In this document: positions 41,247 to 50,486 of the stretch, piece by piece
Numbering within the stretch: position 1 is the first letter of the stretch
Layout of the letters: each line of letters begins with the position of its first letter
DNA from: Acidobacteriaceae bacterium
GTDB taxonomy: Bacteria > Acidobacteriota > Terriglobia > Terriglobales > Acidobacteriaceae
Assembly: GCA_030041045.1 (NCBI GenBank)
Contig: JASHOQ010000048.1
Coordinates: 1 to 64,000, forward strand
DNA length: 64,000 nucleotides
Direction of reading: 5' to 3'
Notes under the pieces: generated by a model
The model's database searches: none
Seen by the model: the letters and a program-made list of their open reading frames with translations, nothing else
What the model was told of the DNA's origin: nothing
Made by a program: the position numbers and the translations under genes

Positions 41247-42638
41247 CTAAGGTCGGAGCGGGGCCGTCGCAGCCGTCTCGCTTTCACCCGACAGCTTCCG
41301 GGCAGAAATCTCTCGCACCGCCCATCCGGCCAGCAGCAGGCTGGGCGCCTGCACTTCGGCAGCGGCACGGCCGAGCTCGCCGAGTGTGGTGTGCAGGATG
41401 GCCTGCTCCGGCTGCGCGGCGTGCGAGATGACGGCGCAGGGCAGGTCGGCGGGAAGGCCTTCGGCCATCCACTCCTCAGCCAGTAGGGTCACGTCGCGGC
41501 CCGGCATGTAGACCACGCGGGTTGCGTCTTCAAGCGCGGGGAGGGCTGCACGATTGTGTGATTGCGCATGATGGCCGGTGGAAAAGATCACGTTTGAGGC
41601 CCAGTCGCGGTGCGTAAGCGAGCAGCCAACGGCCGCCGCCGCGGCAAACGCCGCCGAAACGCCGGGAACAATCTCGTACGGCACGTCTGCTTCCGCGAGC
41701 GCAGCCAACTCTTCCGCGGCACGTCCGAACAGAAGCGGATCGCCGCTCTTCAAGCGCACCACGCTGCGCCCGGCCTGCGCGTGCTCGATCATCAGCGCAT
41801 TGATCTCTTCCTGCGTAATCGCCTTTGCGCCGCAGCGCTTGCCCACATTCACCACCACGGCGCGCGATGCGGCCAGGTCGAGGATCGCCTGAGGAACAAG
41901 ATCGTCGTGGAGGATCACATCGGCGGCGGCGATAAGGCGTGCGGCCTTTACCGTAAGCAGATCGGGATCGCCCGGGCCTGCGCCGACGAGATAAACCGCT
42001 CCCGGCACGGTTCGTTGACGCGCAGCTTCCCTGCCTTTGCGCGCCAGCTGCTTCGTTTCGCACAAGGGCGATTCGCAAATCTGCCGGTGGGCCAATTCAT
42101 GCAGCAGCAGCCGCCGCTCTTCGCCGCGCGGATGCGTCGAGAGAACCTCGCGGCGCAGCTTGCCCAGCTCGGCCAGCCACGGACCGAGGTCGCCGGGCAA
42201 CTGCTCGTCAATTTCGCGCCGCAGCCGCTGCGCCAGGGCGGGGCTCTCGCCCGCCGTCGAAATGGCGATCTGCAGGTCGCCGCGGCTGACCACGGAGCCG
42301 AAGAAGAAATCGCAGTTGGGAATGTCGTCGACGCTATTCGACCAGATGCCGCGCTCCGCGGCGGCGCGATGAACGGCTGCGTTGACCTCGGGCACATCTG
42401 TGGCGGCGATGACAAGGAGATTGCCATCGACGTCTTCGGGCGCAAAGGGGCGCGCCATCCATTCGAGCCTGCCTTCGGCGGCGAGCGCGCGAATCTCCGC
42501 GCACGCCTCAGGCGCAACCACGCGCAGGCGTAACCCTGTGGGCAGCAGCGTGCCCACCTTCTCGAGCGCGACCGTACCCGCGCCCACAAGCAGGCAAGGC
42601 CGGCCATCGAGTTTCAAAAATATTGGCAATAAGTTCAT
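41247..42638 (-). CDS. cysG: Siroheme synthase (Met8/CysG-type fusion)
   Basis: A 463-residue bifunctional enzyme. The N-terminal half (about 1-205) is the precorrin-2 dehydrogenase/ferrochelatase with NAD motif GAGTVALEKV; the C-terminal half (about 215-460) is uroporphyrinogen-III methyltransferase with VGAGPGDPDLLTVKAARLI. It makes siroheme, the cofactor of the nitrite/sulfite reductase encoded next to it on the same strand. The intervening 134 bp contains degenerate repeats. Confidence 0.93.
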   Translation of the reverse strand: MNLLPIFLKLDGRPCLLVGAGTVALEKVGTLLPTGLRLRVVAPEACAEIRALAAEGRLEWMARPFAPEDVDGNLLVIAATDVPEVNAAVHRAAAERGIWSNSVDDIPNCDFFFGSVVSRGDLQIAISTAGESPALAQRLRREIDEQLPGDLGPWLAELGKLRREVLSTHPRGEERRLLLHELAHRQICESPLCETKQLARKGREAARQRTVPGAVYLVGAGPGDPDLLTVKAARLIAAADVILHDDLVPQAILDLAASRAVVVNVGKRCGAKAITQEEINALMIEHAQAGRSVVRLKSGDPLLFGRAAEELAALAEADVPYEIVPGVSAAFAAAAAVGCSLTHRDWASNVIFSTGHHAQSHNRAALPALEDATRVVYMPGRDVTLLAEEWMAEGLPADLPCAVISHAAQPEQAILHTTLGELGRAAAEVQAPSLLLAGWAVREISARKLSGESETAATAPLRP

Positions 42639-42776
42639 AGTCAGTGGTCAGTGATCAGTGAACAGTGGTCAGTCGTCAGTGATCTGTTTTCCCGTCCGCG
42701 TCCCTGCTCTCTGCTCCTCGCCCTCTATTCCCTGTTCCCTACTCCCTATTCTCTGGTCCCTAGTCCCTGCTTCTAT
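42639..42776. repeat. Degenerate short repeats between nirA and cysG
   Basis: CAGTGGTCAGTGATCAGTG-type text (42639-42681), directly before the cysG start, followed by CCCTGTTCCCTACTCCC-type text (42718-42776) reaching the nirA end. Fills nearly the whole gap. Confidence 0.75.
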
Positions 42777-44473
42777 CCCTCCGCCACGCCATGCGGCACC
42801 GGCGCCGTGGGCAGGTCGCGCTCCACGGCTGCCAGCACTTCGCCGGCGAGCTGAGAGCGCAACTCATCGTTCGAGTGGCGCGCGAACCACGCACGCAAAC
42901 TCTCTTCCGGCGCGCGAAAAGCGAGATAGTGGCGCAGCAGCCGCTCGATCGCTTCCGGCACCAGCGGCGCCGGGCAGCGGTAGCCCACCGGCCGCGCCAC
43001 GCCCGCATACTGGCCCACGGCGCCACCCAGGCAGAAATAAAAAGCGTCCGTCATCTTGCCCTCGTGCTTGATCTTCTTGCCCTCGAGGCCGATGTCGGCG
43101 ATCCAATGCTGGCCGCAGCCGTTGGGACAGCCGGTCACGTGCAGCTTGAGCTGCTGATCGAACTCGGGCAGCCGCTCCTCGAGCTCGTCGACCAGCCAGC
43201 GCGTAAAGCCCTTGGTCTCCGTGATGGCGAGCTTGCAGAACTCGGTACCGGTGCAGGCAATGGCGCCGCGCCAGAAAGCGGATCCTTCCACGTGCAGACC
43301 GATCTGGCCGAGTTCCCGGGCCAGCTCGCCGGTTCTGGCTTTGGGCACGTCGACAAACACCAGGTTCTGCGAGATGGTGAGGCGCAGCGAGCCGCTGCCG
43401 AAGCGCTCGGCGAGCTCGGCCGCGGCCTCGAGCTGCTCACCCTTGAGCCGGCCGCGCAAAACCGAAGCGCCCACGTAGCACAGTCCCGGCTGCCGCTGCG
43501 GATGAATCCCGGCATGATCGCGCAGCGCATCGTCGGGGACCTCTTCCGGCACACCCGGCTCGAGTCTGTAACCCAACCGGCGATTCAGCTCATCTAAAAA
43601 TCGCTCGGCGGTCCAGCCCTCGCGCATGAAGAGGTACTTCAACCGCGCGCGTTCGCGGTTTTCGCGCAGGACCTGCTGATCGCGGAAGATTTCCGTCACG
43701 CCGCGAACCACGCGCACCGCTTCTTCCGGACGCACGAAGGCGTCGAGGCGGACGGCAAGATGCGGCTCGTTCGAGAGGCCTCCGCCGACGCGCAGCGCAT
43801 AGCCCACGTCCTGGCCGCGCCGGACGGCTGTGAGCGCAACGTCGTTGATCTCGGGGTAATTGCACCAGGAACGGCAACCACTGGCAGAGATTTTGAATTT
43901 GCGCGGCAGGTTGAAGAAGTCGGGATTGCCCTTCAGCTCTTCGGCGATGGCGAAGGCGATGGGCGAAGCGTCGATCAACTCATCGGCGGCCACGCCGGCG
44001 AGCGGGCAGCCGGTCACATTGCGCACCACGTCCCCGCAAGCGCCCTTGGGTGAAAGGCCGATCTTGTCCAGTTCGCCGATGATCTCCGGCAGCGACTCAA
44101 TGCTCAGCCAGTGCAACTGAATGTTCTGGCGCACGGTAATGTCGGCCAGGTTGCGGGCGTGCTCACGCGCCAGCCGGCCGATGGTGCGCAGCTGGCTGGC
44201 AGAGACAATGCCGTTGGGAATGCCGATGCGCAGCATGAAGAACTCGGTGGCCAGGCCTTCGCCGCCTTTGCCGCCCACCGCGCCCACGCCGTCGCCCTGC
44301 GTGTAGACGCCCCACCATTTGAAGTAGGCCGAAGCCCACTCCGGGGTCACACTGGAGCGGCCCGCGCGGGCAAAGGCGCGCACCTCGTCAAAGGCTTGCC
44401 AGGGATTCTTTTCGCGCTTCAGGCGCTCCATCCTCTGGGCTTTGGTCTCTTTCTGCGGAAGAGCTTCACTCAT
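42773..44473 (-). CDS. nirA: Ferredoxin-type nitrite/sulfite reductase
   Basis: A 566-residue siroheme/[4Fe-4S] reductase. The cluster ligands are in CTGTEFC (407-413) and CPNGC (449-453). Two half-repeats typical of the family are visible (YAxWxGVYTQGDGVG at the N-terminus and the QPGLCYVGASVLRG region). It catalyses the six-electron reduction of nitrite or sulfite. It cannot be told from sequence by eye which substrate is preferred; the gene symbol is provisional. Adjacent siroheme synthase downstream supports an assimilatory role. Confidence 0.88.
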   Translation of the reverse strand: MSEALPQKETKAQRMERLKREKNPWQAFDEVRAFARAGRSSVTPEWASAYFKWWGVYTQGDGVGAVGGKGGEGLATEFFMLRIGIPNGIVSASQLRTIGRLAREHARNLADITVRQNIQLHWLSIESLPEIIGELDKIGLSPKGACGDVVRNVTGCPLAGVAADELIDASPIAFAIAEELKGNPDFFNLPRKFKISASGCRSWCNYPEINDVALTAVRRGQDVGYALRVGGGLSNEPHLAVRLDAFVRPEEAVRVVRGVTEIFRDQQVLRENRERARLKYLFMREGWTAERFLDELNRRLGYRLEPGVPEEVPDDALRDHAGIHPQRQPGLCYVGASVLRGRLKGEQLEAAAELAERFGSGSLRLTISQNLVFVDVPKARTGELARELGQIGLHVEGSAFWRGAIACTGTEFCKLAITETKGFTRWLVDELEERLPEFDQQLKLHVTGCPNGCGQHWIADIGLEGKKIKHEGKMTDAFYFCLGGAVGQYAGVARPVGYRCPAPLVPEAIERLLRHYLAFRAPEESLRAWFARHSNDELRSQLAGEVLAAVERDLPTAPVPHGVAEG

Positions 44474-44699
44474 GACGTCCTTTTACTTGCGCCGAAAATA
44501 CAAAACCCGCGGCAGCGTGATGGCTTCGCGGGCATTCAGATGAAACGTCGGATTCTGCTTAACGATCGGTCAGACCCACGTCAACTGCGCGCCCAGCGGG
44601 GCATACAGCAGCGACAACAGGTCTTCGCGTCCATGTACAAATCATAGATGCAAGCGGCGGAAATTGCAAATACTCCCCTGCCCCGGGGTCTGGTGTACC

Positions 44700-45101
44700 A
44701 TGAAGCTCAAGATGCGGCGCGGGTTTTCCATCTTCCTCGTCCTGCTCTTCCTGCTCTCTCCGCTGGCGCCGGCGCTTGGCGCCGGGCAGGACTTGAGCCT
44801 GCCGGCCTGTTGCCGGCGGCATGGCGCGCACCACTGCGCCATGGCCATGGGCACGCCGCAGCGGATGGAGCAGGCCCAGAACGGCTCAGGGCCGGCTTTT
44901 TCTGCGCCGCTCACCTGCCCGTACTATCCCGGACCGGCTGCGCTGATGAACGGTCCTGCACCGGCCCTGGCGAGCACCGCTGCCGGCCTGCCCGCGGCTT
45001 TCGCTGAAACGTTCGCTCGCGTCACGTGGCCATCGACCATTCGCTCGCATCCCGCCATAACCCATGCCGGCCGGGGACCTCCACGGCGATCTGACTCCTA
45101 A
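44700..45101 (+). CDS. Small exported Cys/His-rich protein, possible metal binder
   Basis: A 133-residue protein: signal peptide (residues 6-29), then ACCRRHGAHHCAMAMG at 36-51, a compact Cys/His/Met cluster that could bind copper or zinc, and a mostly disordered Pro/Ala-rich tail. A TonB-dependent receptor starts 185 bp downstream on the same strand. Similar signal peptide plus CCRxHGxHHC proteins occur next to metal genes in Acidobacteria, from memory. ATG 44700 gives the clean signal peptide; an earlier in-frame start at 44664 does not. Confidence 0.65.
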   Translation: MKLKMRRGFSIFLVLLFLLSPLAPALGAGQDLSLPACCRRHGAHHCAMAMGTPQRMEQAQNGSGPAFSAPLTCPYYPGPAALMNGPAPALASTAAGLPAAFAETFARVTWPSTIRSHPAITHAGRGPPRRSDS

Positions 45102-45285
45102 CCTGAGCTGAAGACGTTGGGCCACGTTCGGCCGGCGCGCAACTGCGCCTGCCTGACCAAGCGCGCATCCGTCTGCGCACGGATGCTTCCTCGCTGCTTG
45201 TCTTCAGCGGCGCCCTCCGGCCTTTTGCGCCGCAGGCGCGTGTTCCGGCCTATGAATTTTTCTGCCGGCTTTTTGGAGGTTGTTC

Positions 45286-47625
45286 ATGCCCCGTTTTATC
45301 TTTCTTGCCGTCTTCTGCGCGGCCACTTCTCTGCCCGCCTCCGCCACCATCTTCGGATCGGTTCGCGGTATCGTTCATGATCCTCAGCATCGTCCCATCC
45401 AGGGCGCGCACATTACGCTGAAGGCGCAGGACTCCGATTGGAGGCAAGCGCAGGACTCCAACGGCAACGGAGAGTTTGTCTTCACTTCCGTGCCCATCGG
45501 GAACTACACGGTCACGGTGCTGTCGAAGGGCTTTGAGCCGGAGAGCCAGGCCGTGCTGGTGGAGTCCGACACTGCTCCGGTACTCCATCTCCAACTGACC
45601 ATTGAAGGTGCGAAGGAAATTGTAACGGTTTCGGAAATCCCTGTGCAGGCCACAACCGACAGCGCTACGCCCACCACCATGCTGGACCGAACAGACATCG
45701 AACAGACTCCGGGCGCAGATCGCACCAACGGCATGGAGATGATCACGGATTATGTCCCGGCCTCCTACGTCACCCACGATATGCTGCACATGCTCGGAGG
45801 CCACCAGGTAGAGTGGCTGATCGACGGCATCCCCATTCCCAATACCAACATCGCTACCAACCTGGGGCCGCAGATCGATCCCAGAGACATTGACGATCTC
45901 GAGGTCTTCAGCGGCAGCTACGACGCCGATTACGGAGATCGTACCTACGGCGTCTTCAACGTGGTGCCGCGCACCGGCTTTGAACGAGACCGCGATTGCG
46001 ATCTGGTGATCACAGGAGGGAATTTTTATCAAACCGACAACCAGCTTAGCTGCGGTGACCACTCCGAGCGCTTTGCCTGGTACTTGAGCGGGAACGGCAA
46101 TCGCAGCGCCTACGGGCTGCAAACCCCGATTCCCCAGGTTGTGAACGATGCGGAGAACGGCTTTGGCGGCTTTGCTTCGTTCATCTTCAATCCCGACACC
46201 AAGAATCAATACCGGCTGGTCACCTCGCTGCGGCGGGATTATTACCAGATCCCCATCGATCCCAACCCCAACTCATCCGGAAACCAGATCCTTGCCTCCT
46301 CAGGTGAGTCGCCAAGTTGCAGCGTGAACACCAGCACGGGCGCAACCCAATGCTTGCACGATGCCGAAGTAGAGCCGGACGGCTACGCAATATTCTCCTG
46401 GATTCACACCTTCAATCCCAATACTCTCCTCACCGTTTCGCCCTTTTATCACTACAACGGAGCGGACTACAATGCCAGCCCGAACGATCTAACAGCCTCA
46501 ACGGTTCAGCAGAATGCCAACTATGCCGGAGCGCAGACGGACGTGAGCAGAACCTTCTGGAAGAACGATCTTCAGGCAGGTTTTTACAGCTTCTATCAGC
46601 ACCAGTACAACTACTTCAACAACGTATTCGCCAATCCCACTCCCAGCACTCCGAACGTCGGCCCTTCGTCGATCGGGGTCAATGGAGGAGTCGTCGCCGA
46701 GTTTGTCAACGACAAATTCAAAGTCACTCCCTGGTTTACGCTGATACTCGGACTTCGCGAAACGCAGTTCAGCTCAACCTCCATCACAGAACATGGGACC
46801 GATCCGCGCATTGGCGCCGCGCTGCGGGTGCCGCGACTGAATTGGGTGTTCACCGGCTTTTACGGCTACTACTACCAGGCGCCGCCACTATCTACGGCAA
46901 CTGGCGCTCTCCTGGGCCTGGCGACGAGCCAGGATTTCGGCTTTGCGCCCCTGCACGGCGAGCGGGATATCCAATGGCAGTACGGTGTCACGATTCCGAT
47001 TTACAACTGGACCCTCAACGCCAATAACTATGAAACCCGGGCGAGGAATTGGCTCGACCACAACAATATCGGCGAATCGAATATCTTCTGGCCCATTACC
47101 TGGGCTTATGCGCAGATTCAGGGGTGGTCGCTCACCTTGCGCTCGCCATCCGTCCTGCATCACGGTCAGTTTCACCTCGCCTATGCCAACCAGATCGCGC
47201 AGGCGACCTCGCCCATCACCGGCGGTCTCATCTGCCCACCCTCGGTCGGAACCGCATGCCCGCTCGACATTCCGCCCGGCCTGGCGCCCGTCGACCACGA
47301 CCAGAGAAACACCTTGAACGTGGGCTTCAACGGCACGCTGCCCTGGAGCTCCTTCGCATCCGCGAACGTTTATTACGGCTCCGGCTTCACCAACGGATTG
47401 TTTGGCATGCCGAACGCACAATATCCAGGCCCATACCTGCCCAGTCACACCACCTTCGACCTGTCTGCCGGTAAGACCTTCGCGGAAAAGGTCACCGTTT
47501 CCGCGAATGTGGTGAACGTAGCCAATCTACGGGTGCAGCTGGATAACAGCTTGACTTTCGGTGGATTTCACTGGAATGACCCGCGACAGATTTATGGCGA
47601 GATTCGCTACCGGTTCAAATATTGA
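45286..47625 (+). CDS. TonB-dependent receptor, possibly metal related
   Basis: A 779-residue receptor with signal peptide (RFIFLAVFCAATSLPASA), a carboxypeptidase-regulatory-like domain (GSVRGIVHDPQHRPIQGAHI), a plug (about 110-230, VEWLIDGIPIPNTN) and barrel ending GEIRYRFKY. It is shorter than the Oar-like receptors and of the siderophore or metal receptor size. ATG 45286 follows GGAGG by 6 bp. It is preceded by the Cys/His-rich exported protein, suggesting metal handling; this is inferred from position only. Confidence 0.9.
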   Translation: MPRFIFLAVFCAATSLPASATIFGSVRGIVHDPQHRPIQGAHITLKAQDSDWRQAQDSNGNGEFVFTSVPIGNYTVTVLSKGFEPESQAVLVESDTAPVLHLQLTIEGAKEIVTVSEIPVQATTDSATPTTMLDRTDIEQTPGADRTNGMEMITDYVPASYVTHDMLHMLGGHQVEWLIDGIPIPNTNIATNLGPQIDPRDIDDLEVFSGSYDADYGDRTYGVFNVVPRTGFERDRDCDLVITGGNFYQTDNQLSCGDHSERFAWYLSGNGNRSAYGLQTPIPQVVNDAENGFGGFASFIFNPDTKNQYRLVTSLRRDYYQIPIDPNPNSSGNQILASSGESPSCSVNTSTGATQCLHDAEVEPDGYAIFSWIHTFNPNTLLTVSPFYHYNGADYNASPNDLTASTVQQNANYAGAQTDVSRTFWKNDLQAGFYSFYQHQYNYFNNVFANPTPSTPNVGPSSIGVNGGVVAEFVNDKFKVTPWFTLILGLRETQFSSTSITEHGTDPRIGAALRVPRLNWVFTGFYGYYYQAPPLSTATGALLGLATSQDFGFAPLHGERDIQWQYGVTIPIYNWTLNANNYETRARNWLDHNNIGESNIFWPITWAYAQIQGWSLTLRSPSVLHHGQFHLAYANQIAQATSPITGGLICPPSVGTACPLDIPPGLAPVDHDQRNTLNVGFNGTLPWSSFASANVYYGSGFTNGLFGMPNAQYPGPYLPSHTTFDLSAGKTFAEKVTVSANVVNVANLRVQLDNSLTFGGFHWNDPRQIYGEIRYRFKY

Positions 47626-47755
47626 GCCCGATTTGCAGATTATTTCCTGGAATTCGCTACCATGGAAATTGAGGGCGGCTGAGACCGGACACACAATCCG
47701 CGATCGGCCGCCCGCATTGTTTTTGGGGGAAACGGAGCGAAGGAGGAAATGATTC

Positions 47756-48016
47756 ATGGCATCGACACGGCACGAGTTGTGGCTGACACAAAAGGAAGTG
47801 GAACGCGCGGCGCGCAGTCAGGATCTGCACGAGGCGCCCAAGCGCGCCATGCTGGACCGCGCGGAGGAAGATAACTCCGAGGGAACCATCGTTCCCACCG
47901 GCGGCGCAGAGGCGCACGGACAAGAATCCGGCTCGGCGACCGGATATTCGTTCAGCGAAGACGTGCTCTTCGACCCCACCACCAAGCGGCTGAATCGCGT
48001 GCAGAGGCAGTGGTAG
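47756..48016 (+). CDS. Small hypothetical acidic protein
   Basis: An 86-residue soluble protein with a strong AAGGAGG site upstream of its ATG. It is polar and Glu/Ala-rich, with a C-terminal segment YSFSEDVLFDPTTKRLNRVQ. Not recognised. It is followed by the convergent Sir2 gene. Good codon bias and ribosome-binding site make it credible. Confidence 0.6.
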   Translation: MASTRHELWLTQKEVERAARSQDLHEAPKRAMLDRAEEDNSEGTIVPTGGAEAHGQESGSATGYSFSEDVLFDPTTKRLNRVQRQW

Positions 48017-48056
48017 ATCGATCAACCAAAGGTCGGCCCGGCGGCGAGCGGCCGGC

Positions 48057-48785
48057 TCAGCCTTCGACGTGGAAAAAGCCCGGCAGAACCTGGCCGGCCT
48101 TGCCCTCCACCACGTGGGTGAAGGCGTCGGCGTTGAGCGGCCGCTCAGGGCCGATGTAGACCCTGCGCGCGCCCTCAAACCGCGCCCAATGGACGAAGTT
48201 GGCCGCCGGGTACACGGATCCCGAAGTGCCCACGACAACCATGAGCGTGCACCTGGCAATCTCCCTCTGAATGCGGTCCATTTCCAGCGGCATCTCGCCG
48301 AAAAAAACAATGTGCGGGCGCAGGCGTCCGCCGCAGGCGCAGCGGCCCACTTCGTCCAGGCTCGCGTAGACGGCATGATCTTCCACCGGCTCGGCGCCGC
48401 ACTCGCGCTCGCAGCGGGATTTGGCCAGCTCGCCGTGCATGTGGATGAGGTTCACGCTGCCGGCGCGCTCGTGCAGGTCGTCCACGTTTTGCGTGCAGAG
48501 AAGGAAGCGGCCCCCGTCGCGTAAGTTGAGCGCGCGCTCGAGCTCGACCAGGGCAAGGTGCGCGGGGTTGGGCTGGGCTTTTTTCCCGGCGGCGCGGCGC
48601 GCGGAGTAAAACGCCCAGACCGCCGCGGGGTCCCGCTGCCAGGCCTCAGGCGTGCACACGTCCTCAATGCGGTAACCCGCCCACAGCCCGTCGGAATCGC
48701 GGAAGGTGGGCAGTCCGCTTTCGGCGCTGATGCCGGCGCCGGTGAGAACGAAGACGCGGTCGGCGGGTGAAATGGGGATCGTCAT
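48057..48785 (-). CDS. cobB: Sir2-family NAD-dependent protein deacylase
   Basis: A 242-residue sirtuin. NAD-binding GAGISAESGLPTFRD at 16-30, TQNVDDLHERAG at 98-109, catalytic His117 in HMHGEL, and zinc ligands Cys125, Cys129, Cys149 and Cys151. It removes acetyl or other acyl groups from lysine, producing O-acyl-ADP-ribose. Probably regulates metabolic enzymes such as acyl-CoA synthetases. The second Cys pair, CAC, is spaced by one residue, while many sirtuins have CxxC; the metal geometry may differ. Confidence 0.92.
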   Translation of the reverse strand: MTIPISPADRVFVLTGAGISAESGLPTFRDSDGLWAGYRIEDVCTPEAWQRDPAAVWAFYSARRAAGKKAQPNPAHLALVELERALNLRDGGRFLLCTQNVDDLHERAGSVNLIHMHGELAKSRCERECGAEPVEDHAVYASLDEVGRCACGGRLRPHIVFFGEMPLEMDRIQREIARCTLMVVVGTSGSVYPAANFVHWARFEGARRVYIGPERPLNADAFTHVVEGKAGQVLPGFFHVEG

Positions 48786-48786
48786 A

Positions 48787-48932
48787 ACGATGGCCAGTGA
48801 ACAGTGGACAGTGAACAGTGATCGGTGGGCAGCCGACGGTGGACAGTGAAGAGTGGTCAGGAATCGGTCTTCAATGATCGATTATCGAAAAACTGCCCCC
48901 TGCCCCCTGTTCCCTGACCCCTGTCAACTGTC
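48787..48932. repeat. Degenerate short repeats upstream of the Sir2 gene
   Basis: CAGTGAACAGTGGACAGTGA-type text from 48793 to 48862, then CCCCCTGCCCCCTGTTCCC-type text (48895-48932) reaching the end of the oxidoreductase gene. Confidence 0.7.
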
Positions 48933-48933
48933 T

Positions 48934-49902
48934 CTACGGCACCAGCAAAATCTTGCCCGTGGTTTTGCGCTCTTCCAAGTCGATCTGCGCCTGGGCGGCT
49001 TCGGCCAGCGGATAAGTGTGCTCCGTGCGCAGCTTGAGCTCACCCTTCGCCGCCCAGTTCAGCACGTCGCCGGAGCGCCACTCCAGCTCGGAACGCGTGG
49101 CCAGGTAATGCCAGAGGGAGGGCCGGGTGAGGAACAGCGAACCTTTGGTGTTGAGCTGGGCCAGATCGAACGGAGGCACGGGGCCGCTGGCCGCGCCGAA
49201 AAGCGCCAGCAGGCCGCGCGGGCGCAGGCAGTTGAGGCTTTTCTCGAAGGTCGTTCTGCCCACCGAGTCGTAGACCACGTCCACGCCTTTGCCATTGGTC
49301 AGGCGCTTGACTTCAGCTTCGAAATCCTGTTCGTTGTAAAGAATCACTTCGGCAGCGCCGGATTCGCGTGAGAGCTCCGCCTTGGAGCGCGTGGAAACGG
49401 TGGTGAAGACGCGCGCGCCGATCTTGGCCGCCATCTGCGTGAGCAGCAGGCCCACGCCGCCGGCGCCGGCGTGGATCAGCGCGGTGTCCCCGGCCTTGAG
49501 CGGGAAGGTGGAATATGCGAGGTAATGCGCTGTCATGCCCTGGAGCATGACTGCCGCAGCCTTTTCCGGCGCAAGACCGGCGGGCACCTTCACCAGCTGC
49601 GCAGCGGGTACGAGGGCATACTCGGCATAGCTGCCCAGCACGCTGGCAGAGGCCACCAGATCGCCGGCGGCAAAGCCGCTCACGCCCGGGCCCAGCTCTT
49701 CTACGGTGCCTGCGGCTTCAGTGCCCGGCGTGAACGGCAACGCCGCCTTGTAGACGCCCTTGCGGAAGTAAATTTCCACGAAGTTGACGCCCGTGGCCTC
49801 CACGCGCAGCAGCACCTGGCCAGGCCCCGGCTGCGGGATGGGCAGATCGACAAGGCGCAATACCTCGGGTCCACCCGTCTCCTGAATCTGGACCGCTTTC
49901 AT
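48934..49902 (-). CDS. Quinone oxidoreductase (zeta-crystallin family)
   Basis: A 322-residue zinc-free MDR enzyme. ATGVNFVEIYFRKGVYKA at about 31-48, PGTEAAGTVEELGPGV, and the NADPH-binding HAGAGGVGLLLTQMAAKIGA; C-terminal KTTGKILLVP. Reduces quinones or enones with NADPH. No cysteine ligands for zinc are seen. Sits upstream of the Sir2 gene on the same strand. Confidence 0.92.
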   Translation of the reverse strand: MKAVQIQETGGPEVLRLVDLPIPQPGPGQVLLRVEATGVNFVEIYFRKGVYKAALPFTPGTEAAGTVEELGPGVSGFAAGDLVASASVLGSYAEYALVPAAQLVKVPAGLAPEKAAAVMLQGMTAHYLAYSTFPLKAGDTALIHAGAGGVGLLLTQMAAKIGARVFTTVSTRSKAELSRESGAAEVILYNEQDFEAEVKRLTNGKGVDVVYDSVGRTTFEKSLNCLRPRGLLALFGAASGPVPPFDLAQLNTKGSLFLTRPSLWHYLATRSELEWRSGDVLNWAAKGELKLRTEHTYPLAEAAQAQIDLEERKTTGKILLVP

Positions 49903-50172
49903 GACAGGGTTAAGGATGAACTAAAAGCGTCCTTGAAAGCAAGCAACTTGCTGATTTTCCAAGAGCATAATAGCCGGAAAACTGCGGATACCCCGCCTCG
50001 TTGCGCAATTTAGACCGAAATCCGAAAGCGAGCGGCTTTTGACTGCTCTTCAGGACTTGCTTGACCCGGTCGAAGTCATTTTCCCGCTCTCAGGCAACCA
50101 GGGTGTTATTTGTGAAAAAATCAGAATACCGCAAGATCCGAATCAATTTTTCCCCACTTGGAGTACCTTCGA

Positions 50173-50427
50173 GTGTTTACAACTCAACCCTTCGTCCATC
50201 GCACCAATGCGGACGGAGTCATCGATTCCTTTTGCCGCAAATGTCTAATCACCATCGCCTCTTCCCAATGGGAAGCAGAGTTGGACCGCGCGGAGAGAAA
50301 CCACCAGTGCGATCCGATTCAGTTGGAATATGTGCGAGGGGTTCTCAACCGTCCGCAGGCATCGGGCACGAGTGCCTCTGAAGCGCCGCCAGGCTCCCTC
50401 CAGCCCCCGCCTTATGGCAATTCCTGA
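50173..50427 (+). CDS. Small cysteine-containing acidobacterial protein
   Basis: An 84-residue protein, with core TQPFVHRTNADGVIDSFCRK and then CLITIASSQWEAELDRAERN, HQCDPIQLEYVRG. A CxxC plus a further Cys and His may bind a metal or be redox active. I recall this as a widespread small family in Acidobacteria with unknown function. The start is uncertain: GTG 50173, with GGAG 9 bp upstream, is preferred over the TTG at 50158. Confidence 0.6.
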   Translation: MFTTQPFVHRTNADGVIDSFCRKCLITIASSQWEAELDRAERNHQCDPIQLEYVRGVLNRPQASGTSASEAPPGSLQPPPYGNS

Positions 50428-50486
50428 TCAGGCATAATCCCGGCCCAAAAGCTCCGGATCGAGGTGACCGGCCGATGTGGCCGTGC

